Shown: positions 25,766 through 34,847 of the stretch, piece after piece
Layout: every line of letters begins with the position of its first letter
Position numbering within the stretch: the stretch's first letter is position 1
Source: Humidesulfovibrio sp.
Lineage (GTDB): Bacteria > Desulfobacterota > Desulfovibrionia > Desulfovibrionales > Desulfovibrionaceae
Assembly (NCBI RefSeq): GCF_031082295.1
Contig: NZ_JAVHLD010000016.1
Span: 1-61,473 of the forward strand
Reading direction: 5' to 3'
DNA: 61,473 nt
Position numbers and translations under genes: made by a program
Notes under the pieces: model-generated
The model's input: the letters and a program-made list of their open reading frames with translations, nothing else
Told to the model about the DNA's origin: nothing
The model's database searches: none

Positions 25766-26683
25766 ATGGCGAAACGAGTCGCAACGTGGGTTGGCCTTGT
25801 GGCGGCATTGGCAATGGCCAGTGCGGGAACGCCCTGCCGGGCGCAGGCTGCGGGCGCTGTGGTGGAGACCCGGCACCTGCTGGCAAGCGACGCCACGGGG
25901 AGGCTGCCGGACGGACAGTTGCAGGCTCTGGCCGAGCAGGCCCAGGCCACCCTGGACCGTTTGCTTGAGCTGTGGGGCTGTCCTGCACAGACAGAGACCT
26001 TCGGCAAGATACTGCTGATCTATGACGAGCCGCTCCGCGGCCACTGCACAAGCACCTGCTTCGTCAGGGGGCAGAGGGGCGGGCGCGCCAGCGGCGAGCC
26101 CACACGCACCGTGCGGGTGTTCGGCTGCGCCGAGGCTCCGCTGATGCTGGCCCACAAGTTCACAGCTGCGCTCATGCCGCAGCCGGACAAGCTGTTGCGC
26201 AACATGATGGGCGCGATTTCGGAAATGCGCCTTGGCAATCCGATGTCCTTCCCGGCCTGTGGCCAGGATGTGGACGACTGGGTTCGGAGCTTTGCGCGCG
26301 GCGGCACCCTGATACCGCTGGGGCAGCTCGGGCCGGACCATGAGTCCTGGGGCATGCGCGATCTTGGTGGCGGCAGGCTCATGGCCCTAGACCGCGTACG
26401 GCAACTGCGCGCCTACGCCGAGACGGCGTCCTTTGCCCGCTATCTGGAAGCGGCCCACGGCCTGGACAGCCTCAAGCGGCTGACCCGGCTCTCGCGGACG
26501 CAGGCGCGGCCGTGGCAGGAGGCCCTGGGCGCCGATCTGGCCGAGTTGGAGGCGCGTTGGCTGGAATCCCTGAAGGCCGGGGGAGCGGGGCGGGAGGAGC
26601 AGGCCGGGCGGATGGCCAGGGTAATGGGGAGGGGCTTCGGCGATCCCTGCGCCCTTGCGCAGCGGGGCGTTGGCCTGCGCTGA
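25766..26683 (+). CDS. Secreted peptidase-MA-like protein with degenerate zinc motif
   Basis: A 305-residue exported protein (signal peptide about 1-28, ending CRAQA). The order of segments follows the peptidase-MA-like (gluzincin) family: an N-terminal alpha/beta part with ILLIYDEP, then a helix, then AETASFARYLEAAHGLDSLKRLT and a terminal helix with LGADLAELEARWLESL. The HExxH zinc site expected in the middle reads AHKFTAALM (about 134-142), so the Glu and second His are missing. This suggests a non-catalytic relative. Six Cys may form disulfides. ATG 25766 was chosen for AAAGGAG. Confidence 0.6.
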   Translation: MAKRVATWVGLVAALAMASAGTPCRAQAAGAVVETRHLLASDATGRLPDGQLQALAEQAQATLDRLLELWGCPAQTETFGKILLIYDEPLRGHCTSTCFVRGQRGGRASGEPTRTVRVFGCAEAPLMLAHKFTAALMPQPDKLLRNMMGAISEMRLGNPMSFPACGQDVDDWVRSFARGGTLIPLGQLGPDHESWGMRDLGGGRLMALDRVRQLRAYAETASFARYLEAAHGLDSLKRLTRLSRTQARPWQEALGADLAELEARWLESLKAGGAGREEQAGRMARVMGRGFGDPCALAQRGVGLR

Positions 26684-26708
26684 AGGCGCGGATCGTTGGC
26701 CTGCGCCG

Positions 26709-27458
26709 CTAGTCGGCGCGCTTCACGGCCACCAGCATGTCCTGGCCGTTCTCGGCGTCGGGCCTGCCGCACCAGCGGCCGGGGACGATCTTCGCCGCCG
26801 AAAGGCCCTTTTGCGTGAGCATGCTCCGCACGAGCGACTCCTCGAAGGCCACGGCGTCCTCCTTGCTTGCCGGGTCGGCCACCCAGAACCCGCCGTAGCG
26901 CTTGGTGAAGTCCGGGTTGCTCCGGCACTTTGCGAGCCGCGCGCGTGCGTCGTCGTTCATGAAGTAGTAGGTGGCGAACATGCGCCCGCCGGGCTTAAGC
27001 ACCCGCGCGATCTCGGCGAGGTAGCCGTCCATGTCCGCGGGCAGCATGTGCGTGAACACCGACACCAGGATCACCAGGTCGAACGAGGACTCGGCGTAGG
27101 GGAAACGGAAGGTCTCGGCGCTGACGCTGGCGCCGGGGTTGTACACGCCGCTGTACACATCCACGGTGCGGAACTCGAAGTTCGGAAGCCTCGGGGACAG
27201 GTTCTTCTGGCACCACTCGACGCCCACGGGGAAAATGTCGAAGCCGCTGTAGCGGGCCTCGGGGCCGAGGTAGTGGGCCAGGCCCCAGGCAGCGCGGCCA
27301 ACGCCGCAGCCCACGTCGAGCACGCGCTCGTTGGGCTTCAGGTCCGCGTGGCGGATGAAGAAGTCGAGCAGCATTTGCGCGCTTTGGGCGTAGTCGCCCC
27401 CGCCGAAGCAGATGCTCAGGTCCGGGTGCGGGACGGGCAGGGCGGTTTGTACGTGCAT
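26709..27458 (-). CDS. Class I SAM-dependent methyltransferase
   Basis: A 249-residue methyltransferase. The SAM motif VLDVGCGVGRAAWGLA is at about residues 47-62, with acidic residue in FDIFPVG and the post-II motif FDLVILVSVFTHM near 125. It closes with IARVLKPGGRMF. The substrate is unknown. The ATG was chosen for AGGAG seven bases upstream; the frame's longer version to 27677 has no site. It is divergent from the solute-binding lipoprotein. Confidence 0.88.
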   Translation of the reverse strand: MHVQTALPVPHPDLSICFGGGDYAQSAQMLLDFFIRHADLKPNERVLDVGCGVGRAAWGLAHYLGPEARYSGFDIFPVGVEWCQKNLSPRLPNFEFRTVDVYSGVYNPGASVSAETFRFPYAESSFDLVILVSVFTHMLPADMDGYLAEIARVLKPGGRMFATYYFMNDDARARLAKCRSNPDFTKRYGGFWVADPASKEDAVAFEESLVRSMLTQKGLSAAKIVPGRWCGRPDAENGQDMLVAVKRAD

Positions 27459-27572
27459 GTGCGGCTCCTGAAATGAGATGCGCGCGAGCGGAAGGATTTG
27501 CCGCGCAAGGAAGAAATAGCAAGGATCGGGCCAGGGGCGGCACGGAGTTGTCGCTTGTCGGGCCGCTTCCTG

Positions 27573-27601
27573 TTTACACAACAGCTGTTCCGGGTTACAA
27601 T
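27573..27601 (+). promoter_or_regulatory. Sigma-70-type promoter of the orphan solute-binding gene
   Basis: TTTACA (27573-27578) and TACAAT (27596-27601) are 17 bases apart, both one mismatch from consensus. The leader to ATG 27676 is about 68 bases. Confidence 0.65.
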
Positions 27602-27675
27602 GCCATATTGAGATGCCCCCGGGCTCAAACTGTCCATGGCCTAGGCCTGCAAGGCAAGGCGGTTGGGAGGTTTCC

Positions 27676-28524
27676 ATGGCATTCTCATGCGGACTCTACC
27701 CAAGAACAGGTTTTTCGGACGCCGCCGGGCCGGTGCGTTTTATCGCGCGCGCTCGCTTCTTGTCGGCGCGGTTGGCTGTTGGGGCCTGCGTGGCCGCCCT
27801 GCTTTTGCTGACTGGCTGCGGCAGGGCCGAGGCTTCTGAGGCCAAGGGCGGCGCAACGCCGCTCAAGGTCGGGACGTTTGTGCTCCCCCCCTGGGGATGG
27901 GTTGACCAGGATGGCTCGCCGCACGGCATCATCTATGAGCTGCACCAGAACATCGCTGAGCGCACGGGCCTGCCCTTCACCCATGGAATGTACCCTTTTG
28001 TCCGGCTGAGCGAGATGCTCCGCTACGGAGAGTTGGACTTCATCTCAGGCCAGCCCCATAAGTCGCTGCTTGAGGCCGGAGAGAAACTCGTCCTCCTGCA
28101 CACCATCAACATCATCGCGGTCACAAAGAAAGGGAGCGGCATCCAAACCCTCCGTGACCTCAAGGGCAAGACCGTCGTCTACCAGCGCGTGGCTTCCTAC
28201 CCGCAGCTGGAAGGCTTGCCTGGGAACATCGTCAGGGTGGACAGCTACGAGCAGTCCATTCAGATCCTCCACGCCAGGAGCGGAGTGGACGCGGCGGTGT
28301 TTTCCGAGCCTTCGTTTTATTACTTCATGCGGATGCTGGGACTCAAGCGCGCGGACTTCGGCGACATCGTTACCATTGAACGCAACCGGGAGGATTGGGT
28401 GTTCGTGCGCCGAGGCCTTCCCGCAACGGTAAGGGCCGCGCTGAAGACTGCGGTGGAAGGGGCCACCCGAGACGGGGTGTATGAGAAACTGCTCTTGAAG
28501 TACTGCGGCGTTATCGAGAAGTAA
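27676..28524 (+). CDS. Orphan solute-binding lipoprotein, family 3
   Basis: A 282-residue periplasmic binding protein of the SBP_bac_3 type. A long N-terminus carries a membrane segment and the lipobox LLLLTGC (Cys near 48), then LKVGTFVLPPWGWVDQDGSP, ISGQPHK and TLRDLKGKTVVYQRVASYP. ATG 27676 was chosen for GGGAGG five bases before. No permease or ATPase is near, so it may serve a sensor or a remote transporter (inference). It is convergent with fliI. Confidence 0.85.
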   Translation: MAFSCGLYPRTGFSDAAGPVRFIARARFLSARLAVGACVAALLLLTGCGRAEASEAKGGATPLKVGTFVLPPWGWVDQDGSPHGIIYELHQNIAERTGLPFTHGMYPFVRLSEMLRYGELDFISGQPHKSLLEAGEKLVLLHTINIIAVTKKGSGIQTLRDLKGKTVVYQRVASYPQLEGLPGNIVRVDSYEQSIQILHARSGVDAAVFSEPSFYYFMRMLGLKRADFGDIVTIERNREDWVFVRRGLPATVRAALKTAVEGATRDGVYEKLLLKYCGVIEK

Positions 28525-28569
28525 ACGGCGCGAAGGCTGGGACTGGTGAACCGGTCCGCCGTGCGCTGT

Positions 28570-29889
28570 CTACCCCACCCCCGCCAGCCCGCGGAGCTTG
28601 GCGAAGCATTCGTCGAGGCCGACGTTCTCGCCCACGAGCTGCTGCAGGAAGCCGTTGATGGGGCCGACCATCTCGATGGCGCGGTCCACCTCGGCGTTGG
28701 CGCCCCTCTGGTACGCCCCGATGTTCACCATGTCCTCCACGCGCTTGTAGGTGCTCATCAGTCGCAGCACCGCGCGCCCGGCCGCCAGGTTCTCCTTGTC
28801 CACCACCTCGCTGCGCAGTCGGCTGATGCTCTTCAGCACGTCGATGGCCGGGAAGTGCGACTGGTCCGCCAGCTCGCGCGTGAGCACGATGTGCCCGTCG
28901 ATGATGGAGCGCACCGCGTCGGCGATGGGCTCGGTGAAGTCGTCGCCGTCCACCAGGACGGTGTAGATTCCGGTGATGGAGCCGAGCGCGCTCTTGCCCG
29001 TGCGCTCAAGCAGCTGCGGCAGCTGCGCGAAGACGCTCGGGGTGTAGCCGCCGCGCGTGGGCGGCTCGCCCGCGGCCAGGCCGACCTCGCGCCCGGCCAT
29101 GGCGAAGCGCGTCACAGAGTCCATCATGAGCAGCACGTCCAGGCCCTGGTCGCGGTAGTACTCGGCCACGGCGGTGGCGGCGAAGGCCGCGCGCATGCGG
29201 ATGAGCGGGCTCTTGTCGCTGGTTTCGACGATGACGACGCTTCTCGCCATGCCCTCAGGGCCAAGGTCGCGCTCGATGAATTCGACGACTTCTCGGCCGC
29301 GTTCGCCCACCAGGCCGATGACGTTGATGTCGGCCTTGGTGTAGCGGGCCATCATGCCCATGAGCGTGCTCTTGCCCACGCCGGAACCGGCCATGATGCC
29401 CACGCGTTGGCCCTTTGCCAGGGTGAGGAGGCCGTTGATGGCGCGCACGCCGACGTCCAGCGGCTGGTCGATGCGCGGGCGTTCCATGGGGTTTGGCGGG
29501 GTGCGGTAGAGCGGGGCGAAAGATTCCGCCGCGATCATGCCCTTGCCGTCGATGGGCTCGCCAAAGGCGTCCAGCGTGCGGCCCAGGAGGCCGGGGCCGA
29601 CAGGGATGTGCGGGGGCGAGGCGGAGTTGCGGATGAGGCTGCCGGGGCGGATGCCGCGCATGTCGCCGTAGGGCATGAACAGGCAGGCGCCTTCGCGGAA
29701 GCCAACGACCTCCGCCGGGATGGGCGTGGAGTCGCGGTCCTCGGGCAGCAGGTGGCAGACAGAGCCGAGCGGGGGCTTTATGCCCTGGCCCTCGGCGATG
29801 AGGCCCACGACCTTGGTGATCTTGCCGAAGGTCTGGCAGAGGTCGAGCCCCTGGCAGGCGGCGTTAACGGCCTTGGGATCAAGCGCCAC
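28570..29889 (-). CDS. fliI: Flagellum-specific ATPase FliI
   Basis: A 439-residue ATPase of the flagellar type III export apparatus. The Walker A motif is GIMAGSGVGKSTLMG (about residue 165) and the Walker B region LLMMDSVTRFAMA near 250; the F1-beta-like QRVG and GGYTPSVFAQLPQLLERTG are present. It starts with GTG and overlaps fliH by 11 bases. It is the last gene of the operon; the expected fliJ is not downstream. Confidence 0.96.
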   Translation of the reverse strand: MALDPKAVNAACQGLDLCQTFGKITKVVGLIAEGQGIKPPLGSVCHLLPEDRDSTPIPAEVVGFREGACLFMPYGDMRGIRPGSLIRNSASPPHIPVGPGLLGRTLDAFGEPIDGKGMIAAESFAPLYRTPPNPMERPRIDQPLDVGVRAINGLLTLAKGQRVGIMAGSGVGKSTLMGMMARYTKADINVIGLVGERGREVVEFIERDLGPEGMARSVVIVETSDKSPLIRMRAAFAATAVAEYYRDQGLDVLLMMDSVTRFAMAGREVGLAAGEPPTRGGYTPSVFAQLPQLLERTGKSALGSITGIYTVLVDGDDFTEPIADAVRSIIDGHIVLTRELADQSHFPAIDVLKSISRLRSEVVDKENLAAGRAVLRLMSTYKRVEDMVNIGAYQRGANAEVDRAIEMVGPINGFLQQLVGENVGLDECFAKLRGLAGVG

Positions 29890-30685
29890 TGTGGCCTGTC
29901 TCCCTGGCGCTCTCCAGGTCCTCGGGCAGTTCCAGCTGGTCCAGGTAGGGCTTGAGCACCGCCAGGCGGCTGTGCAGCGCGTTGTCGGCCAGCATGTCGG
30001 CCGTTTCCAGCACCACGCCGCCTTCCGTCAGGGAATTGTCGGTGACGAGCCGCCACTGTCCGAGGTCGGGACGGCTGGCCTGGATCTCTTCCATGAGGGC
30101 CTTGGCCAGGTCATAATCCTGGGGCGCGACCTTGAGGGTGAACTCGCGGTGGGCTTCCAGCCGGGAGCAGGCCTCTTCCATGAGGCTCTCCAGAATGGCC
30201 GCGCGCCGCGTGTCCATCTCAACGCGCAGCGCCTTCTCGGTGAACGTTTTTGCCAGCAGGGCGAAGTCGTGCCGGCGCGATTGCCAGACCTCCAGCCCGA
30301 GGCCGGAAATGGCCTGGACAAGGGAGCTCATGGCCTGGGCCTGGGCCTGGAACTCGGCGTCGAGCCGCGTCTGGGCCTCTTCCAGGGCCTGCTGGCGGGC
30401 GGCCTCGACGGCGGCCTCGACCTCTTTGCGGCCTTCCTCGCGGATGGCCTCGGCCTCGCGGGTGGCCTTTTCCAGGGCGTGGGTGATGATGCCGCGGGCC
30501 ATCTCCTGGGCCTTGTCTCGGCAGCGGGCGATGTATTCGGCCTCGGTGGCCTCGTCCCACACGGGACGGTGGCGCTTGCCCTCCATCTCCTGAATGGTGA
30601 TGTAGTCCGGGCCGGGCGTGTCGCAGCCCATGATGACGCGTCCGGTGTAGAGCTTGTCCTGCGGTACCGGATTAGATGAATTCAT
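29879..30685 (-). CDS. fliH: Flagellar assembly protein FliH
   Basis: A 268-residue FliH, regulator of FliI ATPase. The middle (about 60-130) is a long Glu/Ala/Arg coiled coil (ARGIITHALEKATREAEAIREEGRKE is within it), and the C-terminal domain (about 140-255) is V-type ATPase-E-like. The start at 30685 has AGAGG eight bases upstream; a GTG at 30694 is possible. It overlaps the 3' end of fliG by 14 bases. Confidence 0.9.
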   Translation of the reverse strand: MNSSNPVPQDKLYTGRVIMGCDTPGPDYITIQEMEGKRHRPVWDEATEAEYIARCRDKAQEMARGIITHALEKATREAEAIREEGRKEVEAAVEAARQQALEEAQTRLDAEFQAQAQAMSSLVQAISGLGLEVWQSRRHDFALLAKTFTEKALRVEMDTRRAAILESLMEEACSRLEAHREFTLKVAPQDYDLAKALMEEIQASRPDLGQWRLVTDNSLTEGGVVLETADMLADNALHSRLAVLKPYLDQLELPEDLESARETGHSGA

Positions 30686-31670
30686 CTCCACCACCTCTGC
30701 TTATGGCGATGCGGCCTTCGGCTTCCAGACGCCGCACGGTCTTGACGATGTTCTGCTGGGCGCCTTCCACTTCGGAGAGCTTCACCGGGCCCATGATTTC
30801 CAGGTCTTCGCGGATCATGCCGGCGGCGCGCTCGGACAGGTTCTTCAGGAACTTGTCCTTGAGGTCGTCGGAGGCGCCCTTGAGGGCCTTGGTCAACTCC
30901 TCGTTGGAGATGTCCTTCAGCAGTTCGCGCAGGCTGCGGTCGTCCAGGGCCTTGATGTCCTCGAACACGAACATGAGGTTTCTGATGTCGTCGGCCATCT
31001 GCTGGGACTCTTCCTCGATCTCGGAGAGCACTTCTTCTTCCGTCGCGCGGTCCACGGCGTTGAGGATCTCGGCCACGGAGTTGATGCCGCCGACCTTCTT
31101 GCCTTCCTTGCCGCCCATGGCGATGAGCTGGCTCTGGAGGACCTTGTCGACCTCGTGGAGCATCTCCTCGGCCACGGCCTCGAGCTTGGCCAGGCGCATG
31201 AGCACCTCTGCGCGCACGCCGGAGGGCAGGTTGGACAGAAGCTCCGCCGCCTGGTCCGGGTGCAGGTGGCCCAGGATCAGGGCCAGGGTCTGCGGGTGTT
31301 CGTTTCTCAGTATCTGGGCCAGGATGCGCGGGCTGACGTTCGACAGCTCCTGGAACGGGGTCGGGCCGGAGCTGATCTCAAGCGTATCCAGAATGTACTT
31401 GGCCGTTTCGGAGTCGAGAGCCTTGGAAAGCAGGCGCTTCACCTGGTCCGCACCGCCCATGAGCATCTCCGCGCCGTAGGTGATGGAGTCGTTGAACTCC
31501 TTCAGTACGTCCAGCACATCCTCGCGGGACACGGAGTCGATGTCGAGCATGGCCTTGGACACCGCTGCGATCTCCTGGCGCTCCATGCGCTTGAAGGCCT
31601 CTGCGGTGAACTTTTCGCCCAAAGCCAAGCAGACTATGGCGGTTTTCTGGGGTCCGGTGAAGCTTGCCAC
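30672..31670 (-). CDS. fliG: Flagellar motor switch protein FliG
   Basis: A 332-residue FliG of the C-ring. Motifs: N-terminal KTAIVCLALGEK, the middle EHPQTLALILGHLHPDQAAELL near 128-150, and the C-terminal charged helix LMFVFEDIKALDDRSLRELL near 235-255, whose Arg and Asp residues contact MotA. It starts with GTG one base after the fliF stop (31672). Confidence 0.97.
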   Translation of the reverse strand: MASFTGPQKTAIVCLALGEKFTAEAFKRMERQEIAAVSKAMLDIDSVSREDVLDVLKEFNDSITYGAEMLMGGADQVKRLLSKALDSETAKYILDTLEISSGPTPFQELSNVSPRILAQILRNEHPQTLALILGHLHPDQAAELLSNLPSGVRAEVLMRLAKLEAVAEEMLHEVDKVLQSQLIAMGGKEGKKVGGINSVAEILNAVDRATEEEVLSEIEEESQQMADDIRNLMFVFEDIKALDDRSLRELLKDISNEELTKALKGASDDLKDKFLKNLSERAAGMIREDLEIMGPVKLSEVEGAQQNIVKTVRRLEAEGRIAISRGGGDEFI

Positions 31671-31671
31671 G

Positions 31672-33276
31672 TTAGGCCTCCTGTCTGGCCCAGGACTTGA
31701 GCAGCCTGATGGCCGCGTCCATGTTTTGATCGGTCAGTTGCACCGCCAGATTCTTGGCGTTCTCCAGGCGGCGCGAGGTGTCCAGAGCTTCCTCGGGAAT
31801 CTCGAGAGCTTCCTCAATGGCCAGGCGCTCGTCGTGACTGGGCAGACTCGCCACTTCCTCAACCTCCTCCTCGGCCACCTTGGGCCGGATAAGGGCCATG
31901 ACAACCGGACGAACCACCAGGATCAGGAAGAGGAAGACCAACAGGCCGGTCAAGAGCGGCTTGCCCAGGCGCTGGCCCATCTCGATGAAGTTCCTGACCA
32001 GCGAGGGGCCTTCGCTCATGTCCATGGCTCCGAAGGCGATGCTGGAGACTTCGATGGAGTCCCCGCGATCCTTGTCGAAGCCCACGGCGCTCTGAACCAG
32101 GCTCCTGATGCGGTCGATCTCTTCCTGGGTGCGCGGCACGTAGGTGAACGTGCCCGTCTTCTCGTCCTTGGTGTACGTGCCATCCACGATAACAGCAACA
32201 CCCAGGCGCTTCAACTCTCCCACGGGGGAGACAATCTGCTGTTCTTCCTTGTTGATCTCGTAGTTCGTGGTGCGCGATTCGCGGCTGGAGTCCTGGGAGC
32301 TCTGGGTCCCGGTGAAGCCGTCGCCGCGGAAGTTGGCGTCGGGCACGTTGCCGTCGAGGTTGGCCTTGCCGGCCACGGTCTCCTCCGAGCGGGTTTCGCT
32401 GCGGATGACCTGGCTGTCGGGGTTGAACACTTCCTTCTTGATGGTCTTGTGGCTGAAATCAAGCTCGGTGTTGACCCGGGCGATGATCTTCTGCGGCCCG
32501 ATGACGGGCGTCAGCAGTTCTTCGATGCGGCGCTCGATCTTGCGCTCCATCTGGGCCTTGAAGTCCAGCTGGGTGGTGTTCATGCCCTGGGTGGCTTCGT
32601 CGTCGCTGGGCTGGTAGATGGGCTGGCCGTTGGCGTCGGTGATGGTGATGCGGTTCTTGTTGATGCCTTCCACGGCCATGGACAGCAGGTTGACGATGCC
32701 CTGGACCTCCTTGGCCTCGAGCTTCTTGTCCTTTTCCTTGAACTTGATGATCACCGCCGCGGAGGGCTGGGTCTGCTCCTCGATGAACAGGCTCTTCTTG
32801 GGCACCACCAGGTGCACGCGGGCCTTGTCGACCTGGGGGAACTCCATGATGGTGCGCGCCAGTTCGCCCTGCAGCGCACGCTGGTAGTTGATGTGCTGCA
32901 CGAAGTCGGTCTGGCCGATCTTGATGTCGTCAAAAATTTCGAAGCCGATGCCCTGGCCGTGCAGGTTGCCCTCACCGGCGATCTTCAGGCGCAGCTCGTA
33001 GACCCTGTCCGCCATGACCATCACGGTCTGGCCGTTGTCCTCGAGCTTGTAGGGCTCTTTGGTGGACTTGAGGGTGTTGACGATCTTGGAGGCGTCCTCG
33101 GGAGAGAGCTTGGAGTAGAGGACCTTGTAGTCGGGCTTGTTCATGACGATGACGCCCACGACAAAGGCGGCCATGAGGGCCACGGCCAATCCGCCGATGA
33201 TCACCTGCTGCGAGATGCTGCGGCCGGTCCAGGCGTTCTTTGCCTTCTCCAGGTATTCCATTACCTTCGGGTGCAT
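31672..33276 (-). CDS. fliF: Flagellar MS-ring protein FliF
   Basis: A 534-residue FliF. An N-terminal membrane helix (about 27-45) is followed by ring-building motifs (KVLYSKLSPEDASKIVNTLK; RVHLVVPKKSLFIEEQTQPSA) and a second membrane helix (about 440-460). The C-terminal tail with LENAKNLAVQLTDQNMDAAI binds FliG. Length is typical. It lies 40 bases after fliE. Confidence 0.97.
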   Translation of the reverse strand: MHPKVMEYLEKAKNAWTGRSISQQVIIGGLAVALMAAFVVGVIVMNKPDYKVLYSKLSPEDASKIVNTLKSTKEPYKLEDNGQTVMVMADRVYELRLKIAGEGNLHGQGIGFEIFDDIKIGQTDFVQHINYQRALQGELARTIMEFPQVDKARVHLVVPKKSLFIEEQTQPSAAVIIKFKEKDKKLEAKEVQGIVNLLSMAVEGINKNRITITDANGQPIYQPSDDEATQGMNTTQLDFKAQMERKIERRIEELLTPVIGPQKIIARVNTELDFSHKTIKKEVFNPDSQVIRSETRSEETVAGKANLDGNVPDANFRGDGFTGTQSSQDSSRESRTTNYEINKEEQQIVSPVGELKRLGVAVIVDGTYTKDEKTGTFTYVPRTQEEIDRIRSLVQSAVGFDKDRGDSIEVSSIAFGAMDMSEGPSLVRNFIEMGQRLGKPLLTGLLVFLFLILVVRPVVMALIRPKVAEEEVEEVASLPSHDERLAIEEALEIPEEALDTSRRLENAKNLAVQLTDQNMDAAIRLLKSWARQEA

Positions 33277-33316
33277 GTTCGGTCTCCTTGGTGCTCTCTA
33301 TGGGCTATTCTGCGGC

Positions 33317-33646
33317 CTAGAACGACAGCTTCGTCAGTTCCTGGTAGGTCGACATGATCTTGCTGCGCACGGCGCTGGTCATGCTCATGGCCAGGCCGGC
33401 CTTCTGCAGGGTGATCATGAGTTCGTGGACGTTGGTGTCCTTGCCCGCGGCGAAGGAGGTGGTCAGGTCCGACTTATGGTTTTGCAGGTCGTTGACCTTC
33501 TCCAGGTTGCCCTTGAGTGCATCCATGAAGCCGCCCTGGGGGGCCTCGGGGGTCTTCTTGAAATTCGCTCCTACCTTTTCCTGGGCGACCTGCTGGGTCT
33601 TCAGCGCGTTCTGGTAGGCCTGCATGGCGACGGACTTGACGATCAT
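33317..33646 (-). CDS. fliE: Flagellar hook-basal body protein FliE
   Basis: A 109-residue FliE, linking the MS ring to the rod. The C-terminal half has the family pattern (DTNVHELMITLQKAGLAMSM, RSKIMSTYQELTKL). It sits between flgC and fliF with 26- and 40-base gaps, in the normal operon order. Confidence 0.95.
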   Translation of the reverse strand: MIVKSVAMQAYQNALKTQQVAQEKVGANFKKTPEAPQGGFMDALKGNLEKVNDLQNHKSDLTTSFAAGKDTNVHELMITLQKAGLAMSMTSAVRSKIMSTYQELTKLSF

Positions 33647-33672
33647 GGCGTGCTCCTTGTGCTCTTATGCGG

Positions 33673-34110
33673 CTAGCGGGCGATCTGCAGGGCCTTGTTG
33701 AACATGGCCTTGGTGTCCTGGATGGCCTGGACGTTGGCCTCGTAGGACCGCATGGTGGTGATCATGTTGGCCATCTCCTCCACCACGTTGATGTCGGGGT
33801 AGGACACGTAGCCTTCCTTGTCCGCATCGGGGTGGCCGGGCTCGTGGACCTTCTTCATGGGCCGCTTGTCGGTGACGATGCCGCGCACGGTCACGCCCTT
33901 GAGCTCACGGTCCTCCGCGTTTTCCATGGCCTTGTCGAAGGGGTTCATGATGGGCGTGGCGGCAAAGGCAACGGACTTGCGGCGGTAGGGGCCTCCTTCG
34001 CTGGTCCGCGTGGTCTTCACGTTGGCCAGGTTCATGGAGATGACGTTCATGTACGTGCGCTGGGCCTTCATGCCCGAGGCGCTGATGTCGAGTGCGCTCA
34101 TGAAGTCCAT
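33673..34110 (-). CDS. flgC: Flagellar basal-body rod protein FlgC
   Basis: A 145-residue proximal rod protein. The rod signature is at the start (ALDISASGMKAQRTYMNVISMNLAN), and the C-terminal helix is ANMITTMRSYEANVQAIQ. Its ATG follows the flgB stop directly (flgB ends at 34111), so the two are coupled. Confidence 0.97.
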   Translation of the reverse strand: MDFMSALDISASGMKAQRTYMNVISMNLANVKTTRTSEGGPYRRKSVAFAATPIMNPFDKAMENAEDRELKGVTVRGIVTDKRPMKKVHEPGHPDADKEGYVSYPDINVVEEMANMITTMRSYEANVQAIQDTKAMFNKALQIAR

Positions 34111-34521
34111 TTACTTGCTCCCTTCCTGAATGGCGGTCTGAAGACCGGCGAAGTTCTTGGAGATGATGTCGCTGACGGCGTTGTACATCATCGTGTTCTT
34201 GGCCATGGCGCTCATTTCCTTGTCCAGGTCCACCACGTCCTCGCCGTAGACGACGCGGGGCTTGTACTCGGTGAGCCCCTTGCCCTGGAAGCCGCGGACG
34301 TCGAACTCCGAGGGCATGTGTTGGGCGTTGGTGCGTGCCATCTTGCCCTTGGCGTCGAGCTGGAGGGCCGTCTGCAGATCGTTTTCAAAGGCCAGCTGGC
34401 GTGGCTTGTAGTCGCGCGTGTTGACGTTGGCGATGTTGCCCATGACAACATTTTGACGTTGCAGGCGCAGGTCAAGGACCTTCTCCATCACCAGGATGTG
34501 TTCTTCGAAAAGAGCTTTCAT
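34111..34521 (-). CDS. flgB: Flagellar basal-body rod protein FlgB
   Basis: A 136-residue proximal rod protein: LRLQRQNVVMGNIANVNT near residue 18 and a C-terminal coiled coil (TMMYNAVSDIISKNFAGLQTAI). The ATG was chosen for a perfect AAGGAGG six bases upstream; the frame to 34590 would add an Arg/Ala leader. It is the first gene of the operon flgB-flgC-fliE-fliF-fliG-fliH-fliI, under the sigma-54 promoter at 34598-34612. Confidence 0.97.
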   Translation of the reverse strand: MKALFEEHILVMEKVLDLRLQRQNVVMGNIANVNTRDYKPRQLAFENDLQTALQLDAKGKMARTNAQHMPSEFDVRGFQGKGLTEYKPRVVYGEDVVDLDKEMSAMAKNTMMYNAVSDIISKNFAGLQTAIQEGSK

Positions 34522-34597
34522 CGTTGTACCTCCTTGCTTGCGGGCAGTTGCCGCCGGGCGGGTGCGCCCAGCGCTGTGCCTTTCCGCCATCGTCTTA

Positions 34598-34612
34598 GCA
34601 ACTCGCGTTCCA
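34598..34612 (-). promoter_or_regulatory. Sigma-54 promoter of the flgB operon
   Basis: Minus-strand TGGAAC-GCGAG-TTGC matches TGGCAC-N5-TTGC with one change (C to A at the fourth base). The GG and GC dinucleotides are at the correct spacing. The start is expected near 34586, about 65 bases before the flgB ATG. Confidence 0.8.
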
Positions 34613-34748
34613 AAGTTGTAATACGCCGAAATTGCAACACTAATTATCGATCAGGGGAGGGGGCACGCCGTGCTCTCTTAGATGATGGCGGTCTGCTGAC
34701 GCAGAGAGGGCGATGTTGGGAGGATTTCGGAATGGCGATATTTTCAGT

Positions 34749-34764
34749 TGGCACGCATGTTGCT
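34749..34764 (+). promoter_or_regulatory. Sigma-54 promoter of the TPR gene
   Basis: TGGCAC-GCATG-TTGCT is a perfect match to the -24/-12 consensus. Expected start near 34775, giving a leader of about 73 bases before the ATG at 34848. Confidence 0.88.
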
Positions 34765-34847
34765 AGTTCGGGTCAGGCTCTCATGAGCCATGCAACTTTT
34801 GCCGTCCGCATGGAGACGCGGGCAGTTAGGGAAAACGGAGGGGAACC

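Larger units (their letters stand above)
34522..34847. promoter_or_regulatory. Divergent flgB / TPR gene control region
   Basis: This 326-base gap holds two sigma-54 sites in opposite directions (listed separately). Between them (34613-34748) lies a moderately AT-rich stretch with the sequence for activator binding and DNA bending that such promoters need; I could not identify a definite activator site or any gene in it. Confidence 0.7.

Noticed and set aside
28540-28557. GGACTGGT/ACCGGTCC hairpin between the solute-binding gene and fliI
   Set aside because: An 8-bp stem with a two-base loop and no U tract is too weak to call a terminator.
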